Positions 18,597-27,418 are shown, counted from the first letter of the stretch. The stretch is DNA of 54,173 nt from Gammaproteobacteria bacterium (GCA_024638385.1 JAHEKJ010000013.1:1-54173), one strand, 5' to 3'. Notes: generated by a model from the sequence alone, not told the origin. Numbers and translations: made by a program.

Positions 18597-19853
18597 ATGG
18601 CATCGCAGGATTCCTCCGCGTTACGAATCAACGGTCGACGACTCTGGGACAGCATCATGGCAATGGCCGAAATCGGCCCCGGCCAGCATGGCGGTTCGAG
18701 CCGGCTGGCGTTGTCCGACGCCGACCGCGAGGGTCGCGATCTGTTCGTCGCCTGGTGCCGCGACATCGGCTGCTCGATCGAAATCGATGATATGGGCAAT
18801 ATCTTCGCGCGCCGGCCCGGCCGCGAGAATGCGCGCGCGCCGATCGTCGCCGGCAGTCATCTCGACACCCAGCCGCACGGCGGCCGCTTCGACGGCATCT
18901 ACGGTGTGCTCGCCGGGCTCGAAGTCCTGCGTACCTTGCACGAGAAAGACGTTACGACGGCGGCGCCGCTCGAAGTCGTCGTCTGGACCAACGAGGAGGG
19001 CGCGCGCTTCGCTCCAGCGATGATCGCGTCCGGCGTCTACGCCGGATTGTTCGACAAGGAATACGCGTGGTCGCGCAGCGACAGCGACGGCAAGACGCTC
19101 GGCGATGAGCTCAGGCGGATCGGTTATTTCGGCGATGCGCCTTGCGGCGAGCATCCGATCGGCGCGCTGTTCGAGGCGCATATCGAGCAGGGACCGGTTC
19201 TCGAGGCCGAGGACAAGACCGTCGGCATCGTCGTCGGTGGCCAGGGAATACGCTGGTATGACCTGGGCCTCAAGGGTCGCGACTCGCACGCGGGCTCGAC
19301 GCCGATGCGGGGGCGGCGCGATGCGCTGCTCGCGGCGGCCGAGATCGTCATGGCGGTGCAAGGGCTGGCGCTCGACTATGCACCGGATGCGGTCGGCACG
19401 GTTGGCGAAATGCAGGTCATGCCGAACTCGCGCAATACGATTCCGGGCGAGGTTTTCCTGACGATCGATATTCGTAACCCCGATCGCACGGTGCTCGAGG
19501 CCATGGCCGAGGACTTGCGCGAAATCGTCGCCAAGTGCGCCGGCCGCCACGGCGTCGAGTTCGAACTCGACGAAATCTGGGACAAACCGCCTATCGAGTT
19601 CGATCCCGACTGCATTGCCGCGGTCGAAGCGGCCGCGCGCGAACTCGAGTATCCGCACCGGCGAATCGTGTCCGGCGCCGGCCACGACGCCTGCCAGGTT
19701 TGCGAAGTCGCACCAACGTCGATGATCTTCGTGCCCTGCGCCGGCGGACTCAGCCACAACGAGGCCGAGTCCGCCGAGCCCGAAGATCTCGAGGCCGGCG
19801 CCAACGTACTGCTGCACGCGATGCTGGCCCTCGCCAACCGCATCCAGCATTAA
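18597..19853 (+). CDS. M20-family Zn-dependent amidase/carbamoylase (allantoate or N-carbamoyl-amino-acid hydrolase type)
   Basis: A 418-residue binuclear metallohydrolase. Ligand motifs are visible: H88 and D99 (GSHLDTQPHGGRFDGIYG), E133/E134 (WTNEEGARF), H195 (FEAHIEQGP) and a C-terminal histidine in AGGLSHNEAE. GGQGIRWYDLGLKGRDSHAGSTPM marks the dimerisation lid. This set belongs to the allantoate amidohydrolase / beta-ureidopropionase / N-carbamoyl-L-amino-acid hydrolase group, which releases ammonia (and CO2) from ureido compounds. The exact substrate cannot be read. The ATG at 18597 is supported by the N-terminal helix INGRRLWDSIMAMAEIG. It is a single gene with a palindromic repeat downstream. 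Confidence 0.9.
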   Translation: MASQDSSALRINGRRLWDSIMAMAEIGPGQHGGSSRLALSDADREGRDLFVAWCRDIGCSIEIDDMGNIFARRPGRENARAPIVAGSHLDTQPHGGRFDGIYGVLAGLEVLRTLHEKDVTTAAPLEVVVWTNEEGARFAPAMIASGVYAGLFDKEYAWSRSDSDGKTLGDELRRIGYFGDAPCGEHPIGALFEAHIEQGPVLEAEDKTVGIVVGGQGIRWYDLGLKGRDSHAGSTPMRGRRDALLAAAEIVMAVQGLALDYAPDAVGTVGEMQVMPNSRNTIPGEVFLTIDIRNPDRTVLEAMAEDLREIVAKCAGRHGVEFELDEIWDKPPIEFDPDCIAAVEAAARELEYPHRRIVSGAGHDACQVCEVAPTSMIFVPCAGGLSHNEAESAEPEDLEAGANVLLHAMLALANRIQH

Positions 19854-19952
19854 ATTCGATCAAATTCGGCTCAAAGCTGAATGGCACTTATCTGGCGATT
19901 GACGTTGTAGTCCTGGCGCCTCGTCGACGCGACGCAGCACCCGCTCGAATTG

Positions 19953-20046
19953 CGTCATTGCGAGGAGGCGCCAGCCGACGAAGCAATCTCCCGGATTCTG
20001 CCCGATCCCGGGAGATTGCTTAGCTGCTTCGCAGCTCGCAATGACG
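19953..20046 (+). repeat. Long palindromic intergenic repeat (REP-like)
   Basis: Outer arms CGTCATTGCGAG (19953-19964) and CTCGCAATGACG (20035-20046) are perfect inverted repeats. Inner arms AAGCAATCTCCCGG (19981-19994) and CCGGGAGATTGCTT (20008-20021) are also perfect. The unit thus folds into a long cruciform. The string resembles dispersed palindromes scattered through intergenic regions of many proteobacteria. It lies between the convergent amidase and reductase genes, where it may also act as a bidirectional terminator. Confidence 0.85.
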
Positions 20047-20138
20047 CGGGTTGAGGCTTATGTAAGTGACCTGGTGTCGGAGCCGAGTTGAATTGTGTTC
20101 CCGGAATTGGCGCCGTAATCGGGAAATTTGGTTTTGGG

Positions 20139-21248
20139 TTAGATTACGCGTCGGTCAGGAGACGGGGGGTAATGGCGGTCGGGCATGACGACGAGCTTGC
20201 CGACGTAGTCCTTGTTCATGAAGTCGGTTTGCGCGCGATGAAACTCGCTCAATGGATAGGTGGCGTAGAGATTCGGTTTGATCTTGCCTGACTCGATGTA
20301 ACCGTGCAGGCGATTGAAAGCCTGCCGCGAGCCCTGTGACGAGCCGTGAATCTCGAGGTGCTTGAGATAAACCGTGCGCAGATCGAATTCGACGATGCCG
20401 CCGGCAAACGCGCCGGCGGTCGCATAACGGCCCTCGGGCCGTAGCAGGTTGATCAGGTCGCTGAACAGGGGCCCGGCGACGACATCGCAGACGGCGTCGA
20501 CCGCGCCACCGCCGAGCGCGGCGCGGACCTGCTCGACCCAGTTGCCCTCATCGCGCAGCGCGATGTCCTCGGCGCCGAGCGCGCGCACCGCGTCGGCCCT
20601 GGCCGCGCTGGTTACCGCGTAGGGAATCGCGCCGCGCACGCGGCTGAGCTGGATCAACGCGCCGCCGACACCACCGGCGGCGCCGGTTACGAGCACGCGC
20701 TCGCCGGCGGTAACCCGCGCGCGGTCGAGCATGTGCTCGGCGGTCAGGTAGGCGCAGCAGAAGGTCGCGAGTTCGGCGTCCGAGTAGTCCGACTCGATGC
20801 GGTGCGCGTTTTCCGCTGGCACCGCGCAATATTCGGCGTAGCCACCGTCACGGCCGTGGCCGATGTAGTCGATATCGGCGAGGCTGTCGCCGTCGGTGTT
20901 GTAGAGACTGAAATCGACCAGGATGCGCTCGCCGATGCGCGTCGGGTCGGCGCCGTCGCCGACCGCGACGACAAAGCCGACGGTATCGGCGCCCTGGATA
21001 CGCGGAAACGTCAGTGTTGGCTTGCCGCGGCGCCAGGACGCGGTCGCGGCCGGATCGTCGTCGGTGCCGTAGGCGCCCTCGCGCACCCACACGTCGGTGT
21101 TGTTCAGGCCGCAGGCACGCACCTCGAGCAGCACTTCGCCGGGCGCCGGTTGCGGCACCGGGTGATCGCGGTATTCGAGCCTGTCGAGCCCGCCGTGACC
21201 AGTCAGCACGACGGCCTTCATCGTTGCGGGAATCCCGGTCCGGGTCAT
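20139..21248 (-). CDS. MDR-family alcohol dehydrogenase / quinone oxidoreductase
   Basis: A 369-residue medium-chain dehydrogenase/reductase. The N-terminal GroES-like fold begins MKAVVLTGHGGLDRLEYRD and has GLNNTDVWVREGAYG. The catalytic-zinc histidine motif GHE is replaced here by IQGADTVGFVVAVG. The cofactor fold has VLVTGAAGGVGGALIQLSR, the AxxGVG motif of zinc-independent enzymes of the quinone-reductase type. An NADPH-dependent reductase is likely; the substrate is unknown. I kept ATG 21248 because AGGAACT stands 5-11 bp before it. It is convergent with the M20 amidase and lies 42 bp downstream of the Lrp-type regulator gene on the same strand, so read-through is possible. Confidence 0.87.
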   Translation of the reverse strand: MTRTGIPATMKAVVLTGHGGLDRLEYRDHPVPQPAPGEVLLEVRACGLNNTDVWVREGAYGTDDDPAATASWRRGKPTLTFPRIQGADTVGFVVAVGDGADPTRIGERILVDFSLYNTDGDSLADIDYIGHGRDGGYAEYCAVPAENAHRIESDYSDAELATFCCAYLTAEHMLDRARVTAGERVLVTGAAGGVGGALIQLSRVRGAIPYAVTSAARADAVRALGAEDIALRDEGNWVEQVRAALGGGAVDAVCDVVAGPLFSDLINLLRPEGRYATAGAFAGGIVEFDLRTVYLKHLEIHGSSQGSRQAFNRLHGYIESGKIKPNLYATYPLSEFHRAQTDFMNKDYVGKLVVMPDRHYPPSPDRRVI

Positions 21249-21290
21249 TTCGAGTTCCTGTACTTGCGCGCCATTATAACGGCTGCCGCC

Positions 21291-21743
21291 TCAGGCGCGA
21301 TCGTCCTTGGGCGAATCCATTACCACGTAGGTCGTCACCGAGTCGATTTGCGTCAACCCACCGAGCACGTCGACGTGAAACTTCTTGTAGGTCGCGATAT
21401 CCCTGACCTCGACGCGCAACAAGTACTCGATCGCACCGGTCGTATTGTGGCACTCGCGCACCTCGGGTGCCGCACGCATCGCGGCCTCGAAGTTTTGCTG
21501 CGACTTCAGCGTATGGTCGGACAGGCCGATCGCGATGTAGGCGACGAAGCCGATACCCAGCTTGTCGTTGTCGAGCACCGCGCGGTAGCGTTTGATGACG
21601 CCCGAGCGCTCTAGCTCCTGTACGCGCCGCAGGCAAGCCGACGGCGACAGGCCGATACGCTCGGCGAGGTCGGTGTTGCTGATCCGACCGTTAGCCCCGA
21701 GTTCTTGCAATATTTTTTCGTTAAATCGATCCAGTTCGATCAT
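21291..21743 (-). CDS. Lrp/AsnC-family transcriptional regulator
   Basis: A 150-residue regulator. The N-terminal winged helix-turn-helix (about 1-60) has LDRFNEKILQELGANGRISNTDLAERIGLSPSACLRRVQELE, a textbook Lrp/AsnC motif. The C-terminal RAM domain (about 65-150) has AYIAIGLSDH and CHNTTGAIEYLLRVEVRD, which binds an amino-acid effector and mediates octamer formation. It is divergent from a LysE-family exporter with 73 bp between starts, a common arrangement in which the regulator controls an amino-acid exporter. The shared region is AT-rich, with an ATTGCA/TGCAAT inverted repeat beside this gene's start codon. Confidence 0.95.
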   Translation of the reverse strand: MIELDRFNEKILQELGANGRISNTDLAERIGLSPSACLRRVQELERSGVIKRYRAVLDNDKLGIGFVAYIAIGLSDHTLKSQQNFEAAMRAAPEVRECHNTTGAIEYLLRVEVRDIATYKKFHVDVLGGLTQIDSVTTYVVMDSPKDDRA

Positions 21744-21745
21744 AA

Positions 21746-21782
21746 ATTGCAGATTAATGCATTTTTACACATTATTTGCAAT
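21746..21782 (+). promoter_or_regulatory. Candidate Lrp-type operator between regulator and exporter
   Basis: ATTGCA (21746-21751) and TGCAAT (21777-21782) form an inverted repeat across an AT-rich segment that is clearly unlike the GC-rich genes on either side. It starts 2 bp upstream of the regulator's ATG, so binding could repress the regulator and control the exporter. The site itself is inference. Confidence 0.4.
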
Positions 21783-21816
21783 AAAAATTGAAAAATATTG
21801 GCGTAGTATTGCCTGC

Positions 21817-22416
21817 ATGAACATCGAAATGCTGACCGCGCTGATCCTGTTCGCCTTCGTCGGCTCGGTCACGCCCGGGCCGAACAACCTGATGCTGATG
21901 GCGTCGGGCGCGAACTTCGGCGTGCGCCGCACGCTGCCGCACGTCGCCGGGATCGTGTTCGGCTTCATCGTCATGGTCGTGCTGGTCGGGACCGGCCTGA
22001 TGCGGGCATTCGACGCTTACCCGGCCAGTTATGCAATCCTGCGTTACTTCAGTATCGCTTACCTGAGCTGGCTGGCCTGGAAGATCGCGACCGCGACGCC
22101 GGGCGCGGCGCGCACGACCGGGCAACCCCTGTCCGCGCTGCAGGCTGCCCTGTTCCAGTGGGTCAACCCGAAAGCCTGGGCGATGGCGTTGACCGCGATC
22201 ACCGTCTACGCGCCGTCGCAGAACATCGCCGCGGTGGCCTGGCTCGCGCTGGTGCTCGGACTCGTCAACCTGCCGTCGATCTTCGTCTGGGTCGTGCTCG
22301 GCAGCAGCCTCAAGCGTTTTCTCGATCATGAGCTGCGCCTGCGCGTGTTCAACTACACGATGGCATTGCTGCTGCTCGCGACGCTTTACCCGGTGCTGTC
22401 CGGGCCCGGCGCATAG
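21817..22416 (+). CDS. LysE/RhtB-family amino-acid exporter
   Basis: A 199-residue inner-membrane protein with six helices. The family signature is at the N-terminus: FVGSVTPGPNNLMLMASGANFG. The mid-protein segment ALFQWVNPKAWAMALTAITVY is also conserved in the LysE superfamily. Members export lysine, arginine, threonine, homoserine or related compounds. ATG 21817 is chosen because it places the first helix directly after the start; the longer reading to 21592 runs through the regulator gene. The divergent Lrp-type regulator probably controls it in response to its substrate. Confidence 0.93.
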   Translation: MNIEMLTALILFAFVGSVTPGPNNLMLMASGANFGVRRTLPHVAGIVFGFIVMVVLVGTGLMRAFDAYPASYAILRYFSIAYLSWLAWKIATATPGAARTTGQPLSALQAALFQWVNPKAWAMALTAITVYAPSQNIAAVAWLALVLGLVNLPSIFVWVVLGSSLKRFLDHELRLRVFNYTMALLLLATLYPVLSGPGA

Positions 22417-22436
22417 GGACCGCGGGAATTGCATCG

Positions 22437-22453
22437 CACCCGCGGAGCGGGTG
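22437..22453 (+). terminator. Small hairpin after the LysE-type exporter
   Basis: CACCCGC (22437-22443) pairs with GCGGGTG (22447-22453) over a three-base loop, 20 bp after the exporter stop. No T-run follows on either strand. It may end transcription weakly or only stabilise the 3' end. The rest of 22454-22660 shows no gene. Confidence 0.35.
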
Positions 22454-22660
22454 TTGAAAATAATTCGGGAAGATGGGTGATTGGCGCGCTATTGCCAGAC
22501 GAGCGAGTTGCCGGCAGTGCCCGGGTTGTGCCGGTAGCGCATGTCGCTGCTGCGATCGCAATCTGTTCGTAACCGCATGACCGGCACTGTACGAAAAACA
22601 CTCGCTTCGTTGGAACGGCTGGTTCGCGATCGATAATTTCAGCCGGGCCAGGCCAAAAAT

Positions 22661-23737
22661 TCATTCCGCCGGAATCGAAACGGCACCCTTGAACAGGCGC
22701 CTCGCAGTGCGCAGGAAGCCGGCCGAATTGAGCCTGAATTCGCCATTCTCGATCGCATAGTCGAACACCACGTCGATCATGCCGGAGGGGTGCTCGAGCC
22801 GAATGGTGACCGGACTGCCTGCGTCGAACACGGCGATGCCTGCGGCAATGGTGGCGGGCGCCAGCAGGCAGGTGCCGGTGCAGATCGAGCCGGTGACCGC
22901 GTAGGTCGGGTGCGCGCTCCACGGCATGAAGTAGCGCGCCGCGACGCTGCCGCCTTGCCGCGGCGGTGCCAGCAATCCGAACTTCGGCACGACCGATCGG
23001 CTGACGTCGCCGAACCCCATCAGTTCGCCGGCCGGAATCCGGATACGCTCGATGGCTTCGAACAGCTCCGGTATGGCGTCGAGATCCTCGCGGCTCTCGT
23101 AGCCGCTGACGCCGAAGTCGCGCGCGAGCCCGATGACCATCGGCATCGCGACATCGATGCAGGTTACCCGGATGCCGTCGATCTCGTCGACCGGATTGCC
23201 GCTCGGAAACAGCTTGCCCGTTTTGGAACCGACGACGTTCATGAAATTGAGTACGATCGGCGCGGCGGTCCCCGGCACGCCGTCGATGCGCGCATCGCCC
23301 GTGTAATTGACTCTGCCGTTCGGGGTTTCGACGATCGCCTCGACCAGCGCCTCGGTGTTGACGGCGCGGATCTTGACCGACGTGGTGTCGCCCTGCGGTT
23401 CGATCAGCCCCATCTCGAGCGCGGCCGGGCCGACGCCGGACAGGATGTTGCCACAGCTCGGCGAGAAGTCGACCTCGGGTCTGGTCGCGTTGACCTGCGC
23501 GAAGAAGTAGTCGATCTCGGCCCAGTCGTGCTCCGAACGCGACAGGATGGCGACCTTGCTGGTTGTCGGCTGCGCGCCGCCGATGCCGTCGACGTGCAGC
23601 GCCGATTGCGCGCCGATGACGGCAATCAGCGCTCTTGCCAGGGAATCGCGGTCGCTCGGCAGGTCGGCGGCGTTGAAGTAGGGCCCGCGCGACGTGCCGC
23701 CGCGCATCAGGATGCAGGGGATATCGATCAGCGACAT
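22661..23737 (-). CDS. PrpF/GalD-family isomerase (4-oxalomesaconate tautomerase-like)
   Basis: A 358-residue member of the PrpF family (diaminopimelate epimerase-like fold, two similar domains). The N-terminal signature IPCILMRGGTSRGPYF and DGIGGAQPTTSKVAI are typical, as is FSPSCGNILSGVGP, which carries the domain-1 active-site cysteine; TGSICTGTCLLAP contributes the second-domain cysteines. Family enzymes move double bonds in tricarboxylates: PrpF on aconitates, GalD on 4-oxalomesaconate. The start has GGGGAG 4 bp upstream. It lies 13 bp after the TctA-TctB gene in one operon with the tripartite tricarboxylate transporter, so its substrate is likely the imported acid or a derivative. Confidence 0.88.
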   Translation of the reverse strand: MSLIDIPCILMRGGTSRGPYFNAADLPSDRDSLARALIAVIGAQSALHVDGIGGAQPTTSKVAILSRSEHDWAEIDYFFAQVNATRPEVDFSPSCGNILSGVGPAALEMGLIEPQGDTTSVKIRAVNTEALVEAIVETPNGRVNYTGDARIDGVPGTAAPIVLNFMNVVGSKTGKLFPSGNPVDEIDGIRVTCIDVAMPMVIGLARDFGVSGYESREDLDAIPELFEAIERIRIPAGELMGFGDVSRSVVPKFGLLAPPRQGGSVAARYFMPWSAHPTYAVTGSICTGTCLLAPATIAAGIAVFDAGSPVTIRLEHPSGMIDVVFDYAIENGEFRLNSAGFLRTARRLFKGAVSIPAE

Positions 23738-23750
23738 CGAGCTCCCCGGG

Positions 23751-25775
23751 TCAGCGCCCCGCCAGCGGCCACGGCAGCTCGATCAGGTCCTGCAGCAGCC
23801 CGGCCGGAAAGTCGCGGTTCAGAACCCCGGCAAGGAAGATCAGAAAACCCAGGCCGGCGACCGTCATCAGCGCGATGCGCGGCCACGCCAGCTTTTCGCG
23901 CAGGCGCAGAAAGATGACGAAGAACAGCGCCAGCGCGATGACGAAGCCGAACAGCGCGGTCAGGGCCCATAGCGACACGAACCAGCCCAGCGATGGCCAC
24001 AGCCCGGAGGTCGCGCTCGCTTCCTCGCCGTGGTATTCGCTGTCGCTGAAGAGCAGATGCGAGGCGGGCTTGCGCGACATGTTGATCAGCAGCGCCGCGC
24101 AGCCGACCAGCGCCGCGCCGGCGACCGTCGCCGGGAACACCTTGTCGATCATGACATCGAGCCCGATCGTATCCAGGAACGTGACCGCGAGAAAAAAGGT
24201 GACGATCGAGGTGAAGATCACCGGCGCCATTTTCGACCCCACCGGCGCCTCCGGATCGTGCTCGTGCAGCACGCCCGACTGGCGCGCGCCGAGCCAGATC
24301 GATACCGCGATGATGACGATCAGGACGATGGCCACCGGGCTGAACAGATAGCCGAGCGCGGCCTCCATGCCCCCGGTGCGGGCCTTCGCCGACGCGATCT
24401 GCGTGACCTGGTAGGTGTAAACCTCGGCCTGGTCGGCGAGCACGAAACCGATCAGAAAGGCCGGCCGCGACCAGTCGAAGCGCTTCATGAAGATTCCGAG
24501 CAGGCCGATGGCGACCAGCGCGGCGATATCCCACAGCGTCTGCTTCGATTGAAACGCGGCGAAGGCGATGACCATGAACAGGAACGGCACCAGCAACGGA
24601 AACCGAATCGTCGTCAGTCGCGCGATCGCCGGCGACAGGAAAATACACAGGCCGGCGCCGAACACGTTCGCCAGCGCCAGCGACCAGACCACGGTGTAGG
24701 TGACGTCGAGGTCGTTGCGGATCATCTGCGGGCCGGCCTCGTAGCCGATCAGAATCATGCCGCCGATAAAGACCGCCATCGAGCCCGAGCCGGGAATACC
24801 GAATAGCAGCGTCGGCACCAGGCCGCCGCCTTCCTTGGCGTTGTTAGACGACTCGGGGCCGATGACGCCGCGAATTTCGCCCTTGCCGAATTTCGAGCGG
24901 TCCCTGGTCGTTTGCATCGCGTGGCCGTAGGCGATCCAGTCGACGACCGAACCACCGAGGCCGGGGACGACGCCGACCATGACCCCGATCAGCGCACAGC
25001 GCAGCGATAACCACCTGTTGATCCACCAGTCGCGGATACCGTCGAGCCAGCCGGCGCCGAGTGTCGCGTCTTCCGAGATCGCGCGGTTTTGCCGCAGTAA
25101 CGAAACGATTTCGGGAATTGCGAAAATACCGAGGCCGACGATGACCAGCGTGAAGCCGTCCTGCAGGTACCAGTAGCCGAAGTCGAGCCGCGACGAACCC
25201 TGCGCCGGAGCCTCGCCGATCGCACCGACCGACATGCCGAGGCCGACCGCCACCAGACCCTTGAGCAGGCTGCGCCCGGCGAGCACGCCGACCATCGAGA
25301 AACCGAGGACGGTCAGCAGCAACAGCTCGGGAATGCCGAAGGCGAGCACCAGCGGGCGCGCGATCAGGATGAAAAAGGTCAACACCAGCGCGCCGAGCAG
25401 ACCGCCGAACAGCGAGGAAGTAAACGCCGCCGCCAGCGCGCGTGCCGCCTGGCCGTTCTTCGACAGCGGAAAGCCGTCGAGCACGGTCGCCTGCGACGCC
25501 GACGATCCGGGAATTCCGAGCAGCACCGAGGCAAAGGTATCCGACGTGGGAATGACCGCGACCAGCCCGACCATCAGCGACAGGCCGGCGATCGGATCCA
25601 TGCCGTAGACGAACGGCAATACCAGCGACAGGCCGGCGATGCCGCCGAGCCCGGGAAAGACGCCGACGCAAAGCCCGAGCAGCACGCCGCCGATGAGGTA
25701 CATGATCGCGGTCGGCGTGAAAATGAGCGCAAACGCGTCATTCAGCGCCGGCAGCGCGGTCGCGAAGATGTCCAT
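23751..25775 (-). CDS. tctA: Tripartite tricarboxylate transporter permease, TctA-TctB fusion
   Basis: A 674-residue integral membrane protein. Residues 1 to about 500 are TctA: LIGGVLLGLCVGVFPGLGGIAGLSLVLPF near the start and a second GVMVGVVPGLGGSVVDW repeat are the family signatures, together with FGIPGSGSMAVFIGGM. TctA proteins are normally about 500 residues. The remaining 170 residues give about four more helices and resemble TctB, the small membrane subunit that is usually a separate gene. No separate tctB lies nearby, so this is best read as a natural fusion. It starts 64 bp after tctC, with GGGGAGGGAC before ATG and a strong hairpin in the gap. Confidence 0.9.
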   Translation of the reverse strand: MDIFATALPALNDAFALIFTPTAIMYLIGGVLLGLCVGVFPGLGGIAGLSLVLPFVYGMDPIAGLSLMVGLVAVIPTSDTFASVLLGIPGSSASQATVLDGFPLSKNGQAARALAAAFTSSLFGGLLGALVLTFFILIARPLVLAFGIPELLLLTVLGFSMVGVLAGRSLLKGLVAVGLGMSVGAIGEAPAQGSSRLDFGYWYLQDGFTLVIVGLGIFAIPEIVSLLRQNRAISEDATLGAGWLDGIRDWWINRWLSLRCALIGVMVGVVPGLGGSVVDWIAYGHAMQTTRDRSKFGKGEIRGVIGPESSNNAKEGGGLVPTLLFGIPGSGSMAVFIGGMILIGYEAGPQMIRNDLDVTYTVVWSLALANVFGAGLCIFLSPAIARLTTIRFPLLVPFLFMVIAFAAFQSKQTLWDIAALVAIGLLGIFMKRFDWSRPAFLIGFVLADQAEVYTYQVTQIASAKARTGGMEAALGYLFSPVAIVLIVIIAVSIWLGARQSGVLHEHDPEAPVGSKMAPVIFTSIVTFFLAVTFLDTIGLDVMIDKVFPATVAGAALVGCAALLINMSRKPASHLLFSDSEYHGEEASATSGLWPSLGWFVSLWALTALFGFVIALALFFVIFLRLREKLAWPRIALMTVAGLGFLIFLAGVLNRDFPAGLLQDLIELPWPLAGR

Positions 25776-25798
25776 CCAGTCCCTCCCCCGGAAAGCGT

Positions 25799-25823
25799 GG
25801 CGCCGGGAGCTGTTCCCGGCGCC
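25799..25823 (-). promoter_or_regulatory. Intercistronic hairpin between tctC and tctAB
   Basis: GGCGCCGGGA (25799-25808) and TCCCGGCGCC (25814-25823) form a perfect 10-bp stem with a five-base loop. No T-run follows in the direction of transcription. Such hairpins after a binding-protein gene usually protect the upstream mRNA and lower expression of the membrane subunit. Confidence 0.7.
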
Positions 25824-25839
25824 GTCGGTCAGCTTTTAG

Positions 25840-26922
25840 TTACAGCTTGACCCCGTAGCGTTCCTTGAGCCAGTTCTTGACCCACTTCTTGGCCGATTCG
25901 GGTACCTTGGTTCCCTGCACCAGCTTGATCTTGGCCGCCTTGCCGGTCGATTGCGGGTAGACGCCCAGCCGCTTGACCGAAATCTTCCTGAAATCGGGGC
26001 GCTCGGTGATCGATTTGAACGCCTTGGTGTAGGCGTCGATGACCTCCTGCGAGGTGCCCTTGGGCAGGAACACCATTTTTTGCGCGGGGAACCCGGCGAC
26101 GAAAAAGGCTTTCCAGGCCTCCCAGGCATCGCCCGACGGTTTTTCACCCTTGACCTGGGTGTAGACCTCCTTGAAGGTAGGGATATCGGGGAAAGTCGGA
26201 TCGCGCACGATAGTGCCGTTATCGTCGAGCGCGCCCCAGGTCATGATCGGCACGGCCTTGCCTTCCTCGACCAGCGGCATGACCTTGCCGAGGAAGCCCG
26301 ACGAGGTCTGGTAGTCGATGTTGACTTCGCCGCGCTCGAACATCAGGCGTCCCGCGCCGCGGCCCTTGATGCCGAAAATCGGCTCGACCTTCATGCCCAG
26401 CATTTCCCAGGCCAAAAGCGGCACCAGGTCGAGGCGGGTCGCGCCTTGCGAGCCGTAGATAAATTGCACGTTGTCGATAACTTCCTGCGGGTCGGCCTGC
26501 CAGCGCTTGGCCAGGTCCGGCGGCAGGTAGGCGACGCCGCCGGTGGCGCTGGCGAGCACGACGTTCCAGTCGGCGTAATCGAACTTGACCCGGCGATCGC
26601 CGAGCAGAAACGGGAACTGGGTCGATCCGGAGGTTCCGAGAATGGTCTTGCCGTCGGCCCTGGCGCGCTTCGCGAACCAGTTGGCGCCCTTGGTCGAGCC
26701 GGCGCCGGGCATGTTTTTGACGACGACGCTGGGATTGCCCGGTAAGGCTTCGGACAGCAGCGGCGCATAGAAGCGAGCCCACTTGTCCGATCCGCCGCCC
26801 TCCTTGAACGGAATGATCCATTCGATGGTCTCGCCGGAAAAATCGGCGGCCTGGAGCATCGAGGCGCCGAGCGCGAAAACGAGCGCGGCACCGGTGGTCG
26901 TTAGTTTTTTGAATAAAGTCAT
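25840..26922 (-). CDS. tctC: Tripartite tricarboxylate transporter periplasmic binding protein (TctC/Bug type)
   Basis: A 360-residue extracytoplasmic solute receptor. The signal peptide is clear: MTLFKKLTTTG, a hydrophobic core, and LQA before ADFSG at about residue 25. The Bug-family N-terminal motif IEWIIPFKEGGGSDKWARFYAPLL and VVVKNMPGAGSTKGANWFA follow, which contact the carboxylate ligand. It is longer than the usual 320-330 residues. AGGAGGAGTG precedes ATG 26922. It heads the operon tctC-tctAB-prpF-like. A promoter with repeated CCGATA elements lies 100-170 bp upstream. Confidence 0.92.
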   Translation of the reverse strand: MTLFKKLTTTGAALVFALGASMLQAADFSGETIEWIIPFKEGGGSDKWARFYAPLLSEALPGNPSVVVKNMPGAGSTKGANWFAKRARADGKTILGTSGSTQFPFLLGDRRVKFDYADWNVVLASATGGVAYLPPDLAKRWQADPQEVIDNVQFIYGSQGATRLDLVPLLAWEMLGMKVEPIFGIKGRGAGRLMFERGEVNIDYQTSSGFLGKVMPLVEEGKAVPIMTWGALDDNGTIVRDPTFPDIPTFKEVYTQVKGEKPSGDAWEAWKAFFVAGFPAQKMVFLPKGTSQEVIDAYTKAFKSITERPDFRKISVKRLGVYPQSTGKAAKIKLVQGTKVPESAKKWVKNWLKERYGVKL

Positions 26923-27418
26923 GAATCACTCCTCCTGTGAATTCGGTCGTCGCGAGTTCGGTTTAAAACTGCGGTCGTGCCTTGCGACGGGTCATGGACT
27001 CGCTGCCGCCGCGGTCATAGCCGATAATCCGATAGACCCCGGGTTACGCCGAGCTCTCATTCTAGCGTCAATCGAACCCCGATAAAAACCATTATCGGTA
27101 ACCGGGTGCGATCAAATCCGGCGCGCGACAGCGCGACGACTGGCTCAATTGCAGCATAGAGCTCGAACACGGTCTCACGGGGCAGAATTTGAATCGCGTG
27201 AGGCCGAAGCCAACGCCGCCCGTTCGCCTTCGGTTGCCAGGCGCCGGTTAACGGCGGTTATCGAAACGGGCCGGTATCCAGGTGCCCGGTGATAATTCCC
27301 GCGGGACGGGCCGTGACCGTGATTCGAGCGATACGGGTATCGACCGGTGAGATGCGCCCTCGGCGAAGGTGGCGAAGCGCTTGTCGAGTCAGTACCCGGC
27401 CGTGACAGGCGGACTTGC
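26923..27418 (-). other. Non-coding region between agmatinase-family gene and tctC
   Basis: I see no gene here; readings that enter it are extensions in the shadow of the agmatinase-family gene. The half nearest tctC carries a candidate promoter and CCGATA repeats (described separately). The half nearest the agmatinase-family stop (27110-27418) shows nothing I can name. Confidence 0.5.
27021..27098 (-). promoter_or_regulatory. Candidate tctC promoter with CCGATA operator array
   Basis: On the minus strand TTTTAT (27087-27082) and TAGAAT (27064-27059) are spaced 17 bp and could be -35 and -10. A perfect palindrome, CCGATAA (27079-27085) and TTATCGG (27092-27098) with a 6-base centre, covers the -35. 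Downstream, CCGATAAT and CCGATAGA stand as a tandem repeat (27021-27036). Three or four copies of one half-site around one promoter suggest binding of a specific regulator. Confidence 0.5.
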
